A stretch of 64,000 bases of DNA from Phlegmacium glaucopus. Lineage: Eukaryota; Basidiomycota; Agaricomycetes; Agaricales; Cortinariaceae. This document shows positions 1 through 12,329 of this stretch, one piece after another; the first letter of the stretch is position 1, and every line of letters begins with the position of its first letter. The notes under the pieces are model-generated. The model made no database searches. It saw only the letters and a program-made list of their open reading frames with translations, and was not told where the DNA came from. A program made the translations under genes and the position numbers. The stretch spans positions 667,833 to 731,832 of the forward strand of contig MU130477.1 of NCBI GenBank assembly GCA_015039465.1. The letters are read 5' to 3'.

Positions 1-60
1 TATTCGCGCAGTGTGTCAAGTGTTATCAAGGCTGCGCGACATGGGACCATTGGCAAGTAG

Positions 61-698
61 TGATTTTCTCGGGAACAAGGCTGCGCCTTTCAAGTGTTGA
101 CTCAGGACCTTTCATATTTTGACATGACCACACGCCTATGGAGTCGATATATTTTTGCTATTGGACTATGTACACTGCCTTCCTTTCTTTTCTCTCGCAC
201 TTTGACACTTTACAGATTTTTTTATTGTTCCTTTTTCTTTTCCATTGTTCTTTTCTTCTCGCAGCTGTCCTCTCTTTATCTTTCTTCCTTTGACAGCGCG
301 TACTTCTTTCTTTTTTTATTGTTCTACATAGCCTCATCCTTAGGGTATAAATACTGCTCTTTTGTACCAGGATAGGTAGTTCAGTTCAATTCATTCTTAC
401 CCCCCAACAATCATCATCTAAGTGGAATTCCAGTGAATTCCTTCCTCAAGTTCGCTTTTTCTGCCTTTAACTGTCAATCTATCCCCACTGTCAATTGCTA
501 TAGTCTTACAGAAGACTCTCTCTTGATCATCCTCATCCTTCCTCCTCTATCTCAGTCACCTCTAAATTTGTCTTCATCCTCATCCTCCTTGTCTTCTACT
601 CTCTCCCTTCTGTTGTGTGCTACAAGTCACAGGCTAAGCCTTCCCTAAACGAATAACAGGGAGTCCTTTGATCTAAAGACTGGTCCAACGCTCTCTGG
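61..698 (+). repeat. LTR-like dispersed repeat, copy 1
   Basis: This stretch recurs in inverted orientation at 44,238-44,935. The two copies align from about 'attttct.gggaac' to 'ctctctggttg', with scattered substitutions, and neither contains a real reading frame. A TATAAATA box at 346-353 sits in the middle of the repeat, followed by a pyrimidine-rich stretch, which suits an LTR promoter. I could not fix the exact ends or a target-site duplication, so the LTR call is an inference. The long reading frames here are by-products of the T/C-rich sequence. Bases 1-60 and 699-861 show nothing I can name. Confidence 0.5.
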
Positions 699-861
699 TT
701 GTCTTTGTAGTCTTCATTGCTCCTCAAGCAGTCTAGGCTATAATCACTAACAACGATTTATAATGGCTGCCTTGTGTCATTGGGATCTTTCTTTGCGGAC
801 GCCATACATTGCGGAGCCAGCTGATGAGTTCCTAGATTCACACAACGATGAATGTTGACAC

Positions 862-1227
862 TTATTTCCATGACAATGTCCAACCTACCACCGTTCGTAA
901 ATTCATTTCTTTATCGTCTATAACTTTTCCAACACTGATCCAATAGTTGAAAAGCGCCGGAAATATGTGGGCCTGTGCAATAGTTTTTCGAGCGGCTGGG
1001 GAAGTTGCCTCAAGGTATTGATTCTTGAATACATCGATGGCAGCACGCTCTTGTGCATTATAGATCCGGGTCAGCCGACCAGATGGATGACCAGATATAG
1101 TGCGAGTAAAAATGGCATCCATCAGAATTCCAGCACAACAAGAAGAGAAGGGAAGATGACAAGAGAAGTTAAGAAAAGACCCGTGATGCTGGTGTGTGCC
1201 ACATGGTAAACATGTGTCTGCCAACAT
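862..1227 (-). CDS. Hypothetical protein fragment next to the KDZ element
   Basis: A 121-codon minus-strand frame carries a charged helical stretch (RAAIDVFKNQYLEATSPAAR) followed by 'ALFNYW'. That texture resembles a hypothetical protein I associate with Agaricomycete transposon neighbourhoods, but I cannot name a family. There is no convincing upstream exon and the frame ends early at a stop near 862. It lies head to head with the KDZ transposase start, so it may be a remnant of a divergent second gene of the element. The plus-strand frame over 967-1209 looks like a shadow. The call is weak. Confidence 0.3.
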   Translation of the reverse strand: MLADTCLPCGTHQHHGSFLNFSCHLPFSSCCAGILMDAIFTRTISGHPSGRLTRIYNAQERAAIDVFKNQYLEATSPAARKTIAQAHIFPALFNYWISVGKVIDDKEMNLRTVVGWTLSWK

Positions 1228-1297
1228 GCGTCCGACATGTGTTGCCGATTATCTCATCCATTGGTGGACCTTGTGTTCTTTACATTTTGTTCTTTTA

Positions 1298-4200
1298 ATG
1301 TCTGCCATCATGAGTTCACATAAAGGCCATAAACGCAAACGGGGGAAGAATCCCATGATTGAGGGGGATCCCGACTTGGCTCAGGCAGTTACACGTCAAA
1401 CAATTTCAGAAACACATAGTGACGGGACTACAGTTCAGAGGCGGGTGTGGGTATCGATAGATGCACCAACTGACAAGGTAACTACCGTTGAGAAAGAGGT
1501 GGAAGTCCCCACAATGGATTATGAGCCGGCACATATATCCCCACCTCCTACCGAAGGAACACATTCATATCGAGTATGCATATACCTGAATCAAGCATCC
1601 CGTATTCATGTATTTACATTCACAGAAACAAAGGGATTACCTGGAGCAATACATCAACCGTATAGACGATTTGTTGGACGCCTGTCTCAGCCGAGAGGCA
1701 ATGCCGGCGGGAACCGGCATGTGCCGGCACTGTGAGAAAGATGTCTTTGCCATATGGCGGTGTAGAGATTGTATGTTACCTACTCCAAGGTGCCGGGCTT
1801 GCATGCAGATAGGCCATAGGGAAAATCTGTTCCATCGCATTGAAAAATGGAATGGAGGCTACTTTCGCCCTGCCAAACAATGGGAGGTCAGCACCTACCT
1901 ACTTGTCCAGCATCATGTGGGTGAAGCTGTCTGCGAGACCCTGAAACGTTGGACTGAGTTCCTGGAGCATGCCGAAGAAAGCAAGGACAATGCCGAACAA
2001 GATCAACTTTGTGAGGCAATGAGTTGTCCGGGGGCACCAGTACCGGCACCGGCACCCTACTGCGATCAGGATGATGATTGGAATATGGAAGAAGTGCTTG
2101 ATATCGGTGGAGAGGAGGATTACGAGGAGGATTTAGAGGAAGAGGAGTTGGATCATCCCACCAGCCAAAATACATATCTGGCAGGCAACGTTGGTACCGC
2201 TCCACCCTCGGCGCTGCCAGGTACCTACATCAGAATTGTGCACTCAAACGGCCTTCATCACATTGCCATGATCAGCTGCCAATGCCAGGGCGATGACGTG
2301 TTACCATTGGATCTGTTTGCCGCCCGATTGCTGCCGGCTAGCTTTAAACGAATCAAAACTGTGTTTACAGCAGAGGTACTTGACTTGTATCGTTTGTGCA
2401 ACTTGGAACTGAAGGCTTCGGCATATCAATTTTATCAACTGTTACGCCGGCTGACTCTGCCGATGGCACCAGCAGAGGTAATTAACCTGTACAGAGAGTT
2501 TCGGTGAATGAGCCGGGTATGGCGGTGGATGAAGAAGTTGAAGTGGGCGCGATATGCTGGGACTGACAAGAAGGCAAATCAAGTGGGAGCCGGCAACCTC
2601 GCAATTTACTGCCCGGCATGCCCACAACCCGGCATTAATATCCCGGATGATTGGAAGGATGATCCTGCACGGCACGTGAAATCAATCATGCCTATGACTC
2701 CTTGAACTTACCAATGGCACCAGATGGGTGTATAAACAGATTTTTGTGGCCGATGGTAATTTCAAAGCAGATCACGTTCGGCAGAAGACTCCGGCAGGTG
2801 ACGTGTGGCTCTCTGAGGGAAGTGGTATGATGCCACGCAATGCTGAATATATGGACTTCCTTGCATCAGCAATTGAAAGGCTCATGGTGAGTGGGTTGGC
2901 AATGGGTCCGGCAGATGTAAATGCCGGTGCCAGTGCCAATTCTCAACAGGACATTTGTTTACTAACTCTTGGGCAGAAAGCGCCTTGTGAAAACACATTC
3001 AGGGCCATCATGAATGCCCTACAGGCATCAAAATTGTGTGACATCACTGGCCTGGTTAGTATTGCATGTGGCCGACATGGTTGCTATGCCCCGCAATCCC
3101 TGGTGGACCTCTTTAAAGGAGAACAGCAGAAGAATGTAGATTTCGCCCTCCTGAATGCCTTGAAATCAACTCACGTTGAGCCGGAACAGGGTGTCCTCCT
3201 CATCTATGACATTGCATGCCAGTATTTTATTCATTTACAGGATCGAATCGCCAGCTGGCTTCCATTCGGCCTGGACATTGATGCCGCCATTGGCCTATTC
3301 CACGTCCACGCACACAAAGATCAGTGTTTCTTCCAGTACACAACATCATTTATCCCCGGTGCAGCCATAGTGGCTGGTGAGATTTTGGAATCTCTGTGGT
3401 CATCCCTCAATGCAATTTCTCCAACGGCACGGACTGCCACGCTGGCCCACCGGGTTGAAATGTTAGATGATCATGCGACTGATTCAAACCACAAAAGACT
3501 CTTGGCATTATTGCCACTCTATGCCGATCCTACCAGACTGCCGTCGATATGCTAGATCATGCGAAAAACTATTACCAGAATCTCACAGACCAGGCCGGCA
3601 TGACAGCAGTAGAGAAATGGACCCAGGACATTGAGCGTGCCGAATCAATGCGAAAACATGACGTCAAAGTGATGGACGTGTATGCTGCGAAGTTAGATGA
3701 CACTCCGGCACTCCAGCCATTGGCCCCGGGCATGCCGCGCTCGGCACTTGCCTCTTGGATGGAACTGTCATTGGCAGTGGAAGAAAAACAGTGAGTCCGT
3801 TGGTTCAGTGTATTCAAAACAAAATAACACAAAGTTGTAGGCTGGAAATTCAAGCAAAGGTCCGACAACTCAATTGAAATGCCGGTCGTGGTGACCAGCA
3901 GCTGATTGAGTCTGAACGTGAACAGCTTACAGCCCTCCTATCTGAACTGAAGACTGCAATGCATGCGGCTGGGGTCACTGAAATTAATGGGGCAAATGCA
4001 GTCCTCAATGTGAGTCTGGAATTATGGGATGAGATTGTGAATGAGCCGGTCCCAACCGGCCCAAACAATCTGCCGGACCCAGCAGAAACACAAGCAACCG
4101 CCGATACCACCCCACCATCAATTTACGCTTCACCAATAGAAGTTCAAGGGATCCCACTTCCGTCAAATGGAAATGTTGCACCAATGTATCGTGATCTGGA

Positions 4201-5857
4201 GATATCCCATCGTGTGGTACATGCCGATCACCACTTGAATCGAATCCAGGAACTCATTGCTGAGAAAAGTTTCCAGTTTTCTCATGTTATCCGTGTCTCA
4301 CCACGTAAAGCTGTTAACACACATTCAAGGGCTACCGTCAAAAAATTGAATCTGAAAATATTGGTACACTGCCGGTTGTACAGCCAATGCCGAGCACGTC
4401 TAGTCATACTTGGCACCAATCCGGCAACACTCTCGAGATTAAAGGTCTTGACACCGGCCGATGTAAAGGCCAGCACTGCGATCATGAACCCTAACGAACC
4501 TGGCTCCACACGACTCACACTCTCCTGGCTATGGCAAACAGCCAGGGGTCATCGTTGGGGTTTAGCTGCCGGCCCTGATGCCGGGGCCGGTTCTGGTGCT
4601 GTGAATGATAGTACTCTGGAGGCCAACGTCTTTGAATGTCAGTTTGTTGTCATTCAAATTTTCCAACTCTCACATTTCACAGTTCGCCGAGTCCATTGGC
4701 TCCGTTGATGTACCTGCGGTGGGATCAGACCGCAAGTAGTAACATAGTTCGGAGGGGTTAATGTAGATTTCCTCGATAGAATTTAAAGGGAAGTTCGCGG
4801 TATTGAAATACGCTAGACGAGTAGACCGCAAAGATAGCGAAGTCCGCAAACGATAACGCAGTACGCGAAGTAACTTAAAGGATGAGACTATTGACTTAGA
4901 ACGTTGCTGCGAAGTTTGTGGGATCAAAACTCTGGCCGTCTCTTGTTCACCTTCCCTCCTACTTGCTACAGGTACTTAATACAAGAGTAACAAGCTAAGC
5001 CAGGTGCAGGTATGCGAAACAGTAATGTAAAAATTGAGCTAGTGCGAAGTCACATGAGCCCAGTAGTTTGGTAACGAAGGAATAGGGGATAGAATAAAAA
5101 TAGAAGTGATGAGTAAGGAGGTCAGTTGAATGGCCTCCTGTTTCGAAGGAGATGATAAAATAATAATATATATGGGAAGTTAAAAGAAATTAAGTTGAGA
5201 ACAACACGGACCATGATCAAACCAGTGAAAGGGATGCGTATGCGAGCCTTGAAAGACCGCGAGATTAAAGAGAAGCTGTGTGAAGATGTGGTTGCGAAGG
5301 AAAGAAATGGTTAAGTCCGGTATTGATAGAGAAAGCTGAAGATACGTCGAAGTATGAAGTGCGAAGAGGAACGGGGGTGCGTTGGATAGTTACGAAGGTC
5401 GTAGGAGTGATGTGCGAAGGTTATGCGAGGCCTATATCATGTTGTGTGATGTGCGAAGGATGTGCGACAACCGCGAATGAGAGTGCGAGTGAAGTTGGTA
5501 CCCGCGAGGCATCCGCGTATACTGCGAAGTTGTTAAATCGCAAAAATAACCAGTTTACGAACCTAGAGGCTATATGGATCCTATCACCGTGCTCGGGCCC
5601 AATGTATGAGGTGGGAGGAACAGGTAACCCTGACTAGCTATGAGATGCAGTGGACAGTCCGGTATTTCCTTCACAAAAGTTGTGCATGGGCCACCCCATC
5701 GGGAACCGGCATACCCACCAGGACCTCTGCTGGACAATTTCGCACTGCCGGTTCCATTGCTTATGCCAAGCGGCAACACACGGTGTGGGAGGAGATTATG
5801 AGAAAAGCAGATCATACTTTTGCTAGATACAATGTGGCTTACAAATCACCTTTGTAA
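1298..5857 (+). pseudogene. KDZ-superfamily transposase, degenerate
   Basis: Remnant of a cut-and-paste DNA transposase of the Kyakuja-Dileera-Zisupton group. Exon 1 (ATG at 1298 or 1310) encodes a basic N-terminus; a GT-AG intron covers about 1,574-1,624. Exon 2 encodes the Cys cluster typical of KDZ proteins (CRHCEKD, WRCRDCM, CRACM, then FHRIEKWNGGYF). The RNase-H-like core follows: FVADGNFKADH (first Asp, about 2.75 kb), CARHG-like ACGRHGCYAP, FKGEQQKNVDF, LLIYDIACQY (second Asp, about 3.2 kb), GLFHVHAHKDQC, and GEILESLW plus LDDHATDSNHK (third acidic residue, about 3.4 kb). The C-terminal end (YEMQWTVRYFLH) lies at 5.6-5.86 kb. Breaks seen: TGA at 2505 and 2703, frame changes near 2,720 and 3,525, and an LTR inserted at 4706-5586. 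Not functional as written. Confidence 0.9.
4706..5586 (+). repeat. Solo LTR inserted in the KDZ transposase
   Basis: An 881-bp block starts TGATGTACCTG and ends CCTATCA, so its ends form the inverted pair TGAT/ATCA. It is flanked by the 4-bp direct repeat CCGT (4702-4705 and 5587-5590). KDZ coding similarity stops at its left edge and resumes at its right edge. An inverted relative lies at 34,882-35,774. There is no internal coding region between two copies, so I read it as a solo LTR left by recombination. The retrotransposon superfamily is unknown. Short frames inside it are not genes. Confidence 0.75.
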
Positions 5858-5863
5858 AAGAAT

Positions 5864-7833
5864 TTGCCATATATGGATGATCAACCATATTCCTATAACT
5901 CACTTCTCTCCTTACCATCTACAATGTCAATCCGCCGATTCAATCCATTATCCATCCAGCAACCATCACAGGACAGCACTTTACTCTACATTCAAGAGTT
6001 GATATACTATGCAGAGTCCCATTTCTGGACAATCGTGAATGAGATGAGCAAAGCCGCGATTGATCGGCAATCCTGGATTCAAAAGCTTCTTCATCGGGAA
6101 CGTGTATGTCCTCTGGTATTCCTTGAATTGGTTTATTAATGATGTTGAAGCTGTTTGTATTATCATACGTTGGCATTTCCACCGCACTGGGTAAGGCCAT
6201 TGAAATCCCTATCATCATGCGATCCCTGGCCGAAAGTATGGGGCTCCTGCATGAAGATGCACTGCCTCTCATTATGGATCCCGGCTTCCTGGCTACGTTG
6301 GACATGGGTGCCCACGAGGAAGACAACAAAAGCCAAGTAGTGAGTGAGTACGAGCATCAATGGTGGTCCAGCCGGAAGCCAAGGGACCTTGGCACAGTGA
6401 AGATCCTCAATAAATCAACTGTCCAAGAATCTCTCGATCACTATCATGAGCGACGCTCTAGTCCGGTTGAAACAGCCAATGTGGGTGATGATGCTGGTGT
6501 TCACGTCGATGCCGGATCTTGATCGAGTGCCGGTGACAACTACGCCTGCCCAAGATGTACTCAGTACCGTGAAGTCCTTAGTGATGTCCTCCAAGATGTC
6601 ATTACTTTCCGAAACCTTTCCTCAGTCATGGCCACATCATCAGAGACCCAGTGGAAACTAGGCCTATGCCGGGCCTCTACGTTCCACCTCCTTCATGAGG
6701 CTGCTGTGCTGAAGGAGACTGCCGGGTGCTCAGCTCCGGCCTCAGCAACAACTGCGCAACACATTGGGAATGTCGCTCGAACGGCATCATCAGAACTCAC
6801 CCGGCTGCAGAGCCTGCCGGCATCGTCCTACAAATGGACCTGGGGAGAAACACTTACAAAGGCCGAGGTACTGGCTCTACGCCAAACCGGGACCCGTCCA
6901 GGTGCTCGGCCCCATTCTGGGTATGATCTTTCATTGGTGGAGGGTAAAATGCCAGGTGACTACACCGAAGATCTACCAAGCCCTCCTACCTCCCACGGCC
7001 GCAATGAGGATCTAGCCACAGAAGCTGGTGTTGCACCACCAATCACTGACCTCAGCATCCCTCCATACCTGTTGCAACATGACAGGGTTTCATACAACCC
7101 CCTTGGCTGTTCAACACTGTCCCTAATGTCACCTTCCCACCTCATTCCTATCATCCCTCAGGACCCGCTTCCTGAGGATCTCTCTAACATTTTGTTGGTC
7201 ATGCCGGACCTTGACCCGGAGCCATCAGCACCGGCACCGGCACTTGCTCTAGCAGACGTCTGGACTGATAGTGATACCTCTGACCTGGAGGAACCTCTCA
7301 AGACACGTGCACTTGGCCTCGCCGACGTCTGGAGTGATGTCCAGTCCTCTGATGCCGAGGCGGCACCGGCACCTGCCTTGCTTCTGGCTGATAATTGGAG
7401 TGACAATGACGAGCCTGGCGGCCATAAGATTTTTCAGCCTCTAACGCCAATTGCCCTGCTGCTCACCGATCACTGGGATGAAAATGAAGGGTCCGGCAAT
7501 GACATGACTTCACCGGCACTGGCACTGGCACTGGCACCGGACATCCTTCTGGAAAACATGTGCGGTGGGAGTGACCATTCAAGCATAAGGGATAATGGAA
7601 CAGAATGTAGCGAATATACATATGGATCTCAACTCATTGTTTCCCCTTCACGGATTACACTTGACCCCTCCTCATCTGTCCCCCTTGATACGGATGCCTA
7701 TTGTCCACTATCTGATAACCTCACTCCGGCTGACACGCCGGTTTCAACCCCACTTCGCACATATGGTCCTGAACACTTCGCCTACCTGCAAGATCATTTG
7801 TTTGAGGATTCATCTGATGAGGAAGGAGATTGA
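5864..7833 (+). pseudogene. Second ORF of the KDZ element, function unknown
   Basis: I do not recognise this protein. It starts 7 bp after the transposase end, on the same strand, so it is probably part of the same element. The main frame runs 6139-7833 (565 codons) with a single TGA at 6520; the stretch 5864-6139 is in another frame and may be an upstream exon. Visible features are a CPRCTQYREVL motif just after the TGA, and a Pro/Ala/Asp-rich C-terminal half with four imperfect repeats of the type LADVWSDxxSSD between about 7,240 and 7,480. The tail is very acidic (FEDSSDEEGD). It has no membrane segment and no motif of a known enzyme. It could be an accessory DNA-binding or regulatory protein of the transposon, but nothing in the sequence proves this. 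Confidence 0.5.
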
Positions 7834-7939
7834 TCTTGACTTGTACATACACCATAACTAGTTAGTTACATTGCGGATAGAATATCTGGACTCAGCCAGG
7901 AAGAGTAATCCACATATTCCGTATTTCATAGACAATTCC

Positions 7940-8660
7940 GAATGCATGTAGGCCCGCAGTGCCGGCTGAGATAATGTGCCGGTTGAGACATCATGTGCCG
8001 GTTGAGATATAATGTGCCGGGTCAGATATGTGCCGGTTCAGACATAATGTGCCGGGTCAGCTATAATGTGCCGGATGAGACATCATCTGCCGGGTAGACA
8101 ATGTGCCGGTTCAGACTGCCGGTTCATACTGTCCCGGTCGAGACATTCTCGTGAGGTACCGGCAGTGCTGATTATTCCTTTTAATGCCGGGCTGTCTTGA
8201 GTGCTTAATATCAGTCTGCATCACTGGCCATAGCCAGGTCATGAGTATTACCATCTGATATCTGTACTTCCATATTTACTGTACATTCCCAGCTTATACC
8301 AGCAGTAGTACCGCCAGTCTGGACTGCCCGTTTATCAGCCCTGGTCATAGCCGGTTCATATATGTAATGCCGGCTCATCCATAGAGTTGCCGGCTCATCC
8401 ACAGAGTGCCCGGCCTGTTGATATACCGGCATTGCCATGTCATGCCCTGCACTCCTGATCATGCAGTGCCGGTTCATACCTTTTGACACCTACTGCCTCT
8501 CTCTCTATCCCAGCAGTACATGTCCCTGTTCATCCCAGTACCAGCTGGTTGATCTGAGCATCACCCGGTCATAGATGGCCAACTATCACCAGTACAACAA
8601 ACTCCTGCCGGCTCATACACCCTACCAAAACAGATCGGTTGACAGCACCCGGCCATGCTG
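7940..8660. repeat. Subterminal short repeats of the KDZ element (GCCGG motif)
   Basis: No gene. The stretch is a loose array of a motif like 'atgtgccggttgagacat' and 'gtgccgggtcag', spaced roughly 20-30 bp on both strands with decaying spacing. Arrays of short motifs next to the terminus are the usual transposase-binding region of large DNA transposons. The same GCCGG core occurs in the ends of the fold-back element at 10.5-14.1 kb, which supports a shared mobilising protein. The minus-strand frame at 8,211-8,489 is a by-product of the repeats. Confidence 0.6.
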
Positions 8661-8689
8661 ATAGACCTGCCCGGCATTGTCTAGTGCTG

Positions 8690-8842
8690 TAGGTATTCTG
8701 TGAATCCGTATCTTTCGACACAGTGTGTAGATCCAAATATAGAATACTGTATTCCCAGATTCACGGGGCCCTGTGAATCCGTATCTTTCAACACAGTGTG
8801 TCCGTTCCGGGAATCGTATCATTCAATACACTGTAGTGTCCC
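8690..8842. repeat. Right terminal repeat of the KDZ element
   Basis: The last ~150 bp of the element consist of two tandem motifs ('gaatccgtatctttc.acacagtgtg') ending in CACTGTAGTGTCC. The same terminus, about 70% identical by eye, closes both ends of the fold-back element (10,501 onward, and up to 14,134). No matching left terminus was found upstream of the transposase, so the left end is either diverged or was lost when the LTR-like repeat at 61-698 arrived. Confidence 0.6.
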
Positions 8843-8892
8843 TACCTGTCTATTTATTTTAATGGATAACAACAATGGCAATGACAGCACCC

Positions 8893-9050
8893 CCACTGGG
8901 GGTTTATTTTTTTTTACTTTCTACTTTGAACTTTTTGTATTCAAGATATTTGAAAATATAGAATTTTTTCTTAGAATCTTTTTAGAAATTACTGGCTAAG
9001 TAAGATTCTGATCAGATTCTGACCAATTCTGGTGGGGGACAGTAAAGTAC
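8893..9050. repeat. Dispersed AT-rich element fragment, copy 1
   Basis: It begins with CCCCACTGGGGGTTTA and ends with TGGTGGGGGACAGTAAAGTA. Both edges recur, in the same order and with a similar AT-rich filling, at about 36,296-36,516. The end motif alone recurs at 9,220-9,241. It looks like a small non-autonomous element whose terminus resembles that of the 33.8-36.7 kb element. Confidence 0.45.
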
Positions 9051-9382
9051 TGAATTAGATATATTATTTTGTACTTCTAATGTATTGGTAACTAATCCCC
9101 CCTCAAAAAGAGGGGTAATTAATCCATTTTAATTCTAATTTTAATTAATATGTAAGAAAAGTTTGAAAAAATATGAGTTAAGAGGAATTGACTTAGAAGT
9201 ATTGCAAATTCTGATCAAACCTGGTGAGGGACAGAAAAGTACTGGGGTTTTGGAGGGTAAGGGTAAGGGTCAGCCTAATTCCACCCCAGGGTTACCCCTG
9301 CCCATCACTAGGTATGCTGTATGCTGCATTGTAAACCATAAACATGTTCAGTCAAACCCATCCATCACCAGACTATAGTTTA
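9051..9382. other. AT-rich intergenic stretch
   Basis: No gene seen. It contains a small C6/G4 palindrome near 9,099-9,115 and a second copy of the 'gtgagggacagaaaagtactg' end motif near 9,222. The rest is AT-rich with no similarity to other parts of the window that I could find. Confidence 0.5.
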
Positions 9383-10054
9383 TGTTGGAATATTTTGTTC
9401 TAATCACATCATATCACACCATCTTGGATCATTATGAGTAAGTGGATACTGACCAATAGCAGAATGGACTCATAGCATAGCCTCATAGCATAGCCATGTT
9501 TTCCTTTTGTATAAATACTTAGGCCTTTAGGGATGGATTCTCTATCGGTTTGATCAAATACATAGCATATCCCCACTCTAGCTCAGTGCCTACCATGTTT
9601 AAGTCGCCCTGCTTGTTAGGGGACACCCGATTTCAATCCAAACCTCAGCCTCAGGACTCTACATCCCACCTTTCCAATGACCTCCAACCTTACATCCGAC
9701 TCCACTTCCGTCACTGGTTTACTCCGTTACTGCGTAACTCCATTCCAACTCCATTACTCCATAACTCCATTCCAACTCCGATCCTCCAGTTCACTCCATC
9801 TTTTATTTTTATTTTTCACATCACACCACTTCTTAATTAATTAATTAATTAATTATTATATCATTCCTTTATTTATTTTATATCTCTGTTATGTCCATAT
9901 TAGTACTTAAATACCCCTCAGCCTAGCAGGGATCCCCATCCTTTCCTCTTTGGATCCCCTGCTAGGTGAGTCACTTGTAGATATCCCTTTGAAATATTAT
10001 TAACTTTGGATCCCCTGCTAGCTTGACTAAGTCAGCATCACAGTTGCCCTAACA
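9383..10054 (-). repeat. Solo LTR (TGTT...AACA)
   Basis: On the minus strand it starts TGTTAGGGCAACTG and ends ATTCCAACA. A second member of the family is present, written backwards, at about 29,590-29,808, and there the similarity starts exactly at TGTTAGGGCAAC; this fixes the edge at 10,054. A TATA-like 'gtataaata' occurs near 9,510. An alternative right edge at 10,096 (ending TCAACA) would give a perfect 5-bp duplication GTTTA (9378-9382 and 10,097-10,101), so the boundary is not certain. No coding capacity. Confidence 0.65.
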
Positions 10055-10500
10055 CTGCTAGCTTTGTTCATCAAACTGACATCCAAATTCTCAACAGTTT
10101 ACCCAGCCCAGATCATAGGGTATTCAGTGGTGTTTGCCTGAACTGAGCAACATGACTACACTGTGTGTGTTCAGTAACTGTGTTACTTGTTACAGTGTAG
10201 CTTACTATCCTGATTCTCCCACCAAGAAAAATCTCAGAAATAAGTTGTTGAAGAGTCCTTTACTTTAGAACTTTCAGCCATCTCATTTGACTGGGGAAAT
10301 GCATGTGGAAGTTACAATACACATTCACAAAATTCTGTTTATTTTATCTGATTTTATCTTATTTATATAGGTATAAATGATTGAAACTGCCCTCAGAGTG
10401 TCCCAGAAGGGTAATGCCTGTCACACACACACAGCAATTATCCGGGTGCAAACAATATTTTTTCAATTGTGGATAAATATACATGTTCAAAAAGCAGGTA
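10055..10500. other. Intergenic stretch left of the fold-back element
   Basis: No gene, repeat or regulatory signal recognised, apart from the GTTTA that may be one side of the LTR duplication at 10,097. Confidence 0.5.
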
Positions 10501-11019
10501 AGGACACTACAGTGTGTTTTATGGTACAATTCCCGGAACAGACACAGTGTGCTGTATGATACAGATTCCCAGAACCCCTTGAATCTGGGAATATCACCTA
10601 CCATATAGAGAAATACACAGTGTGCCGTGGTCTACAGATTCAAGGAATGCCTTTAAAATGCTGAGAGTGTATGCTGCTGCTGGCTCTGGGCCCATCCCTA
10701 GGCCACAGGCAGGGCTGGTATCCATACATATATATTGTACCTTTCTCTCTGATGTCCTAGAGTCATAATAGCAGCCATCAGTGAGCATAAGGGTTGATAT
10801 CTGAGGTGGCCGGTGCCAGCATCAGTGCCAAGGACATGACCATCTGGTGTCCACCATCAGTGCTGGTATGTAGGTGCTAGTGTGAACTGCCAGTGCCGGT
10901 GTCAACTGTAAATGCTGGTGTGAACTGCTAGTGCCGGTGTCCACTGTAAATCATGCCGGTGTGAACTATCCATGCTGGTGTCCGCTGCCAATGCCGGTGT
11001 CCATTGCCAATGGACCTGG

Positions 11020-11690
11020 CAACCGGCACCAGCAATATATAATTTTTAGAACAGCAGAAACAGTATATTTGGAATATAAAATGCAATTTTTAATTGTATT
11101 TGAAGGGAAAAAATACACCTGCATTGTGTAAACAAAGGCCAGACAATGTGCCAATGGTGAGGCCGGTGGGTGGTTTGAGGCCAGCAACCAGCACTGGCAA
11201 TACATAAGTTTTAAAACAGCAGAAACAGTATATTTGGAATATAAAATGCAATTTTTAATTGTATTTGAAGGGGAAAAATACACCGGCATCATGTAAATAA
11301 AGGCTGGACAATGTGTCAATGGTCAGGCTGGCCAGTGGTTCGACCCCGGCAACCAGCACTCGCAATACATAATTCTTCAAATACCAGAAATAGTATATTT
11401 GGGACATCAAATATGATTTTTAATTGTATTTGAAGAGAAAAATTACACCAGCATCATGGGAGTGAGGGCCAGACAATGTGCCAATGGTGGGACTGGCCAT
11501 TTATTCAACCCTGGCAGCTGGCACCAGTAATACATAATTTATAAAATACCAGAAACAGTGTATGATGGAAATAGAGTGCATTTTGTAATCATTTTTGATA
11601 AGGAACATTGTATTTGAATAATGGAAAGAAAATTTAGACAGGGTGCCAAGGGTTGGACTGGCCCTGACTACATTGTTCAATCAGTCATCT
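11020..11690 (-). repeat. ~163-bp tandem units, left arm (about 4)
   Basis: Each unit holds 'aatacataatttttaaa', 'cagaaacagtatatttgg', 'ttttaattgtatttgaag', 'acaatgtgccaatgg' and 'ggttcgaccccggcaacc'. The units are the reverse complement of those at 12,330-13,640. The frames that run through them are repeat by-products. Confidence 0.8.
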
Positions 11691-12329
11691 CAATGTTTTT
11701 TTACCATATACCTTATCTGAAAGGTGTTCTGTGTACCATGACATGCCGTGCACCTGTCTCATATGTACCAGATAGTGTATAGATGCCTTGGTGGAATAAT
11801 AATGAGTCATTGGGTAGGTGTGTTTGAAAAGAGCCAAATCTAACCTTTGTGTCATAGGTTTTCTAGGTAAAATGGTTCTAAATGCACAATAAGGTGAGAG
11901 TACTAAGTGAGCATAGGCTTCAAAAAGAATTAATGAGGTTGATGGAGTACATATCTCAGGGGGTGAGGAAAGGTAGTATAGGGAAGTACCTGTCAAGTAA
12001 CTGAGTTTGGTCATAATTTAACGGTGTAGCCCTATATGTCATTCCACAGCAGCCTATGTCTTACAATTCTTTTTGCATCCTACTTTTATGACTCATACTC
12101 ACCAAAATGTTCAATTAAAATAATTTTATCTTGGAAACCTATGACACAAGGGTTAGATTTGGCTCTTTTAAACACAGCTACCCAATGACTCATTATTATT
12201 CCACCAAGGCATCTATACACTATCCGGTACATATGAGACAGGTGCATGGCATGTCATAGTACACAGAACACCTTTCAGATAAGGTATATGGTAAAGAAAC
12301 ATTGAGATGACTGATTGAATAATTTAGTC

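Noticed and set aside
7990..8110. CRISPR-like array of 'gtgccggttgagac' repeats
   Set aside because: Repeats are degenerate and spacing irregular, there are no unique spacers, and the genome is eukaryotic.
11150..11180. Possible tRNA-derived SINE: 'ggttcgaccccggcaac' resembles a Pol III B box in each 163-bp unit
   Set aside because: The only A-box-like word lies directly beside it, not 30-60 bp upstream, and the units are internal to a fold-back DNA element without a poly-A tail.
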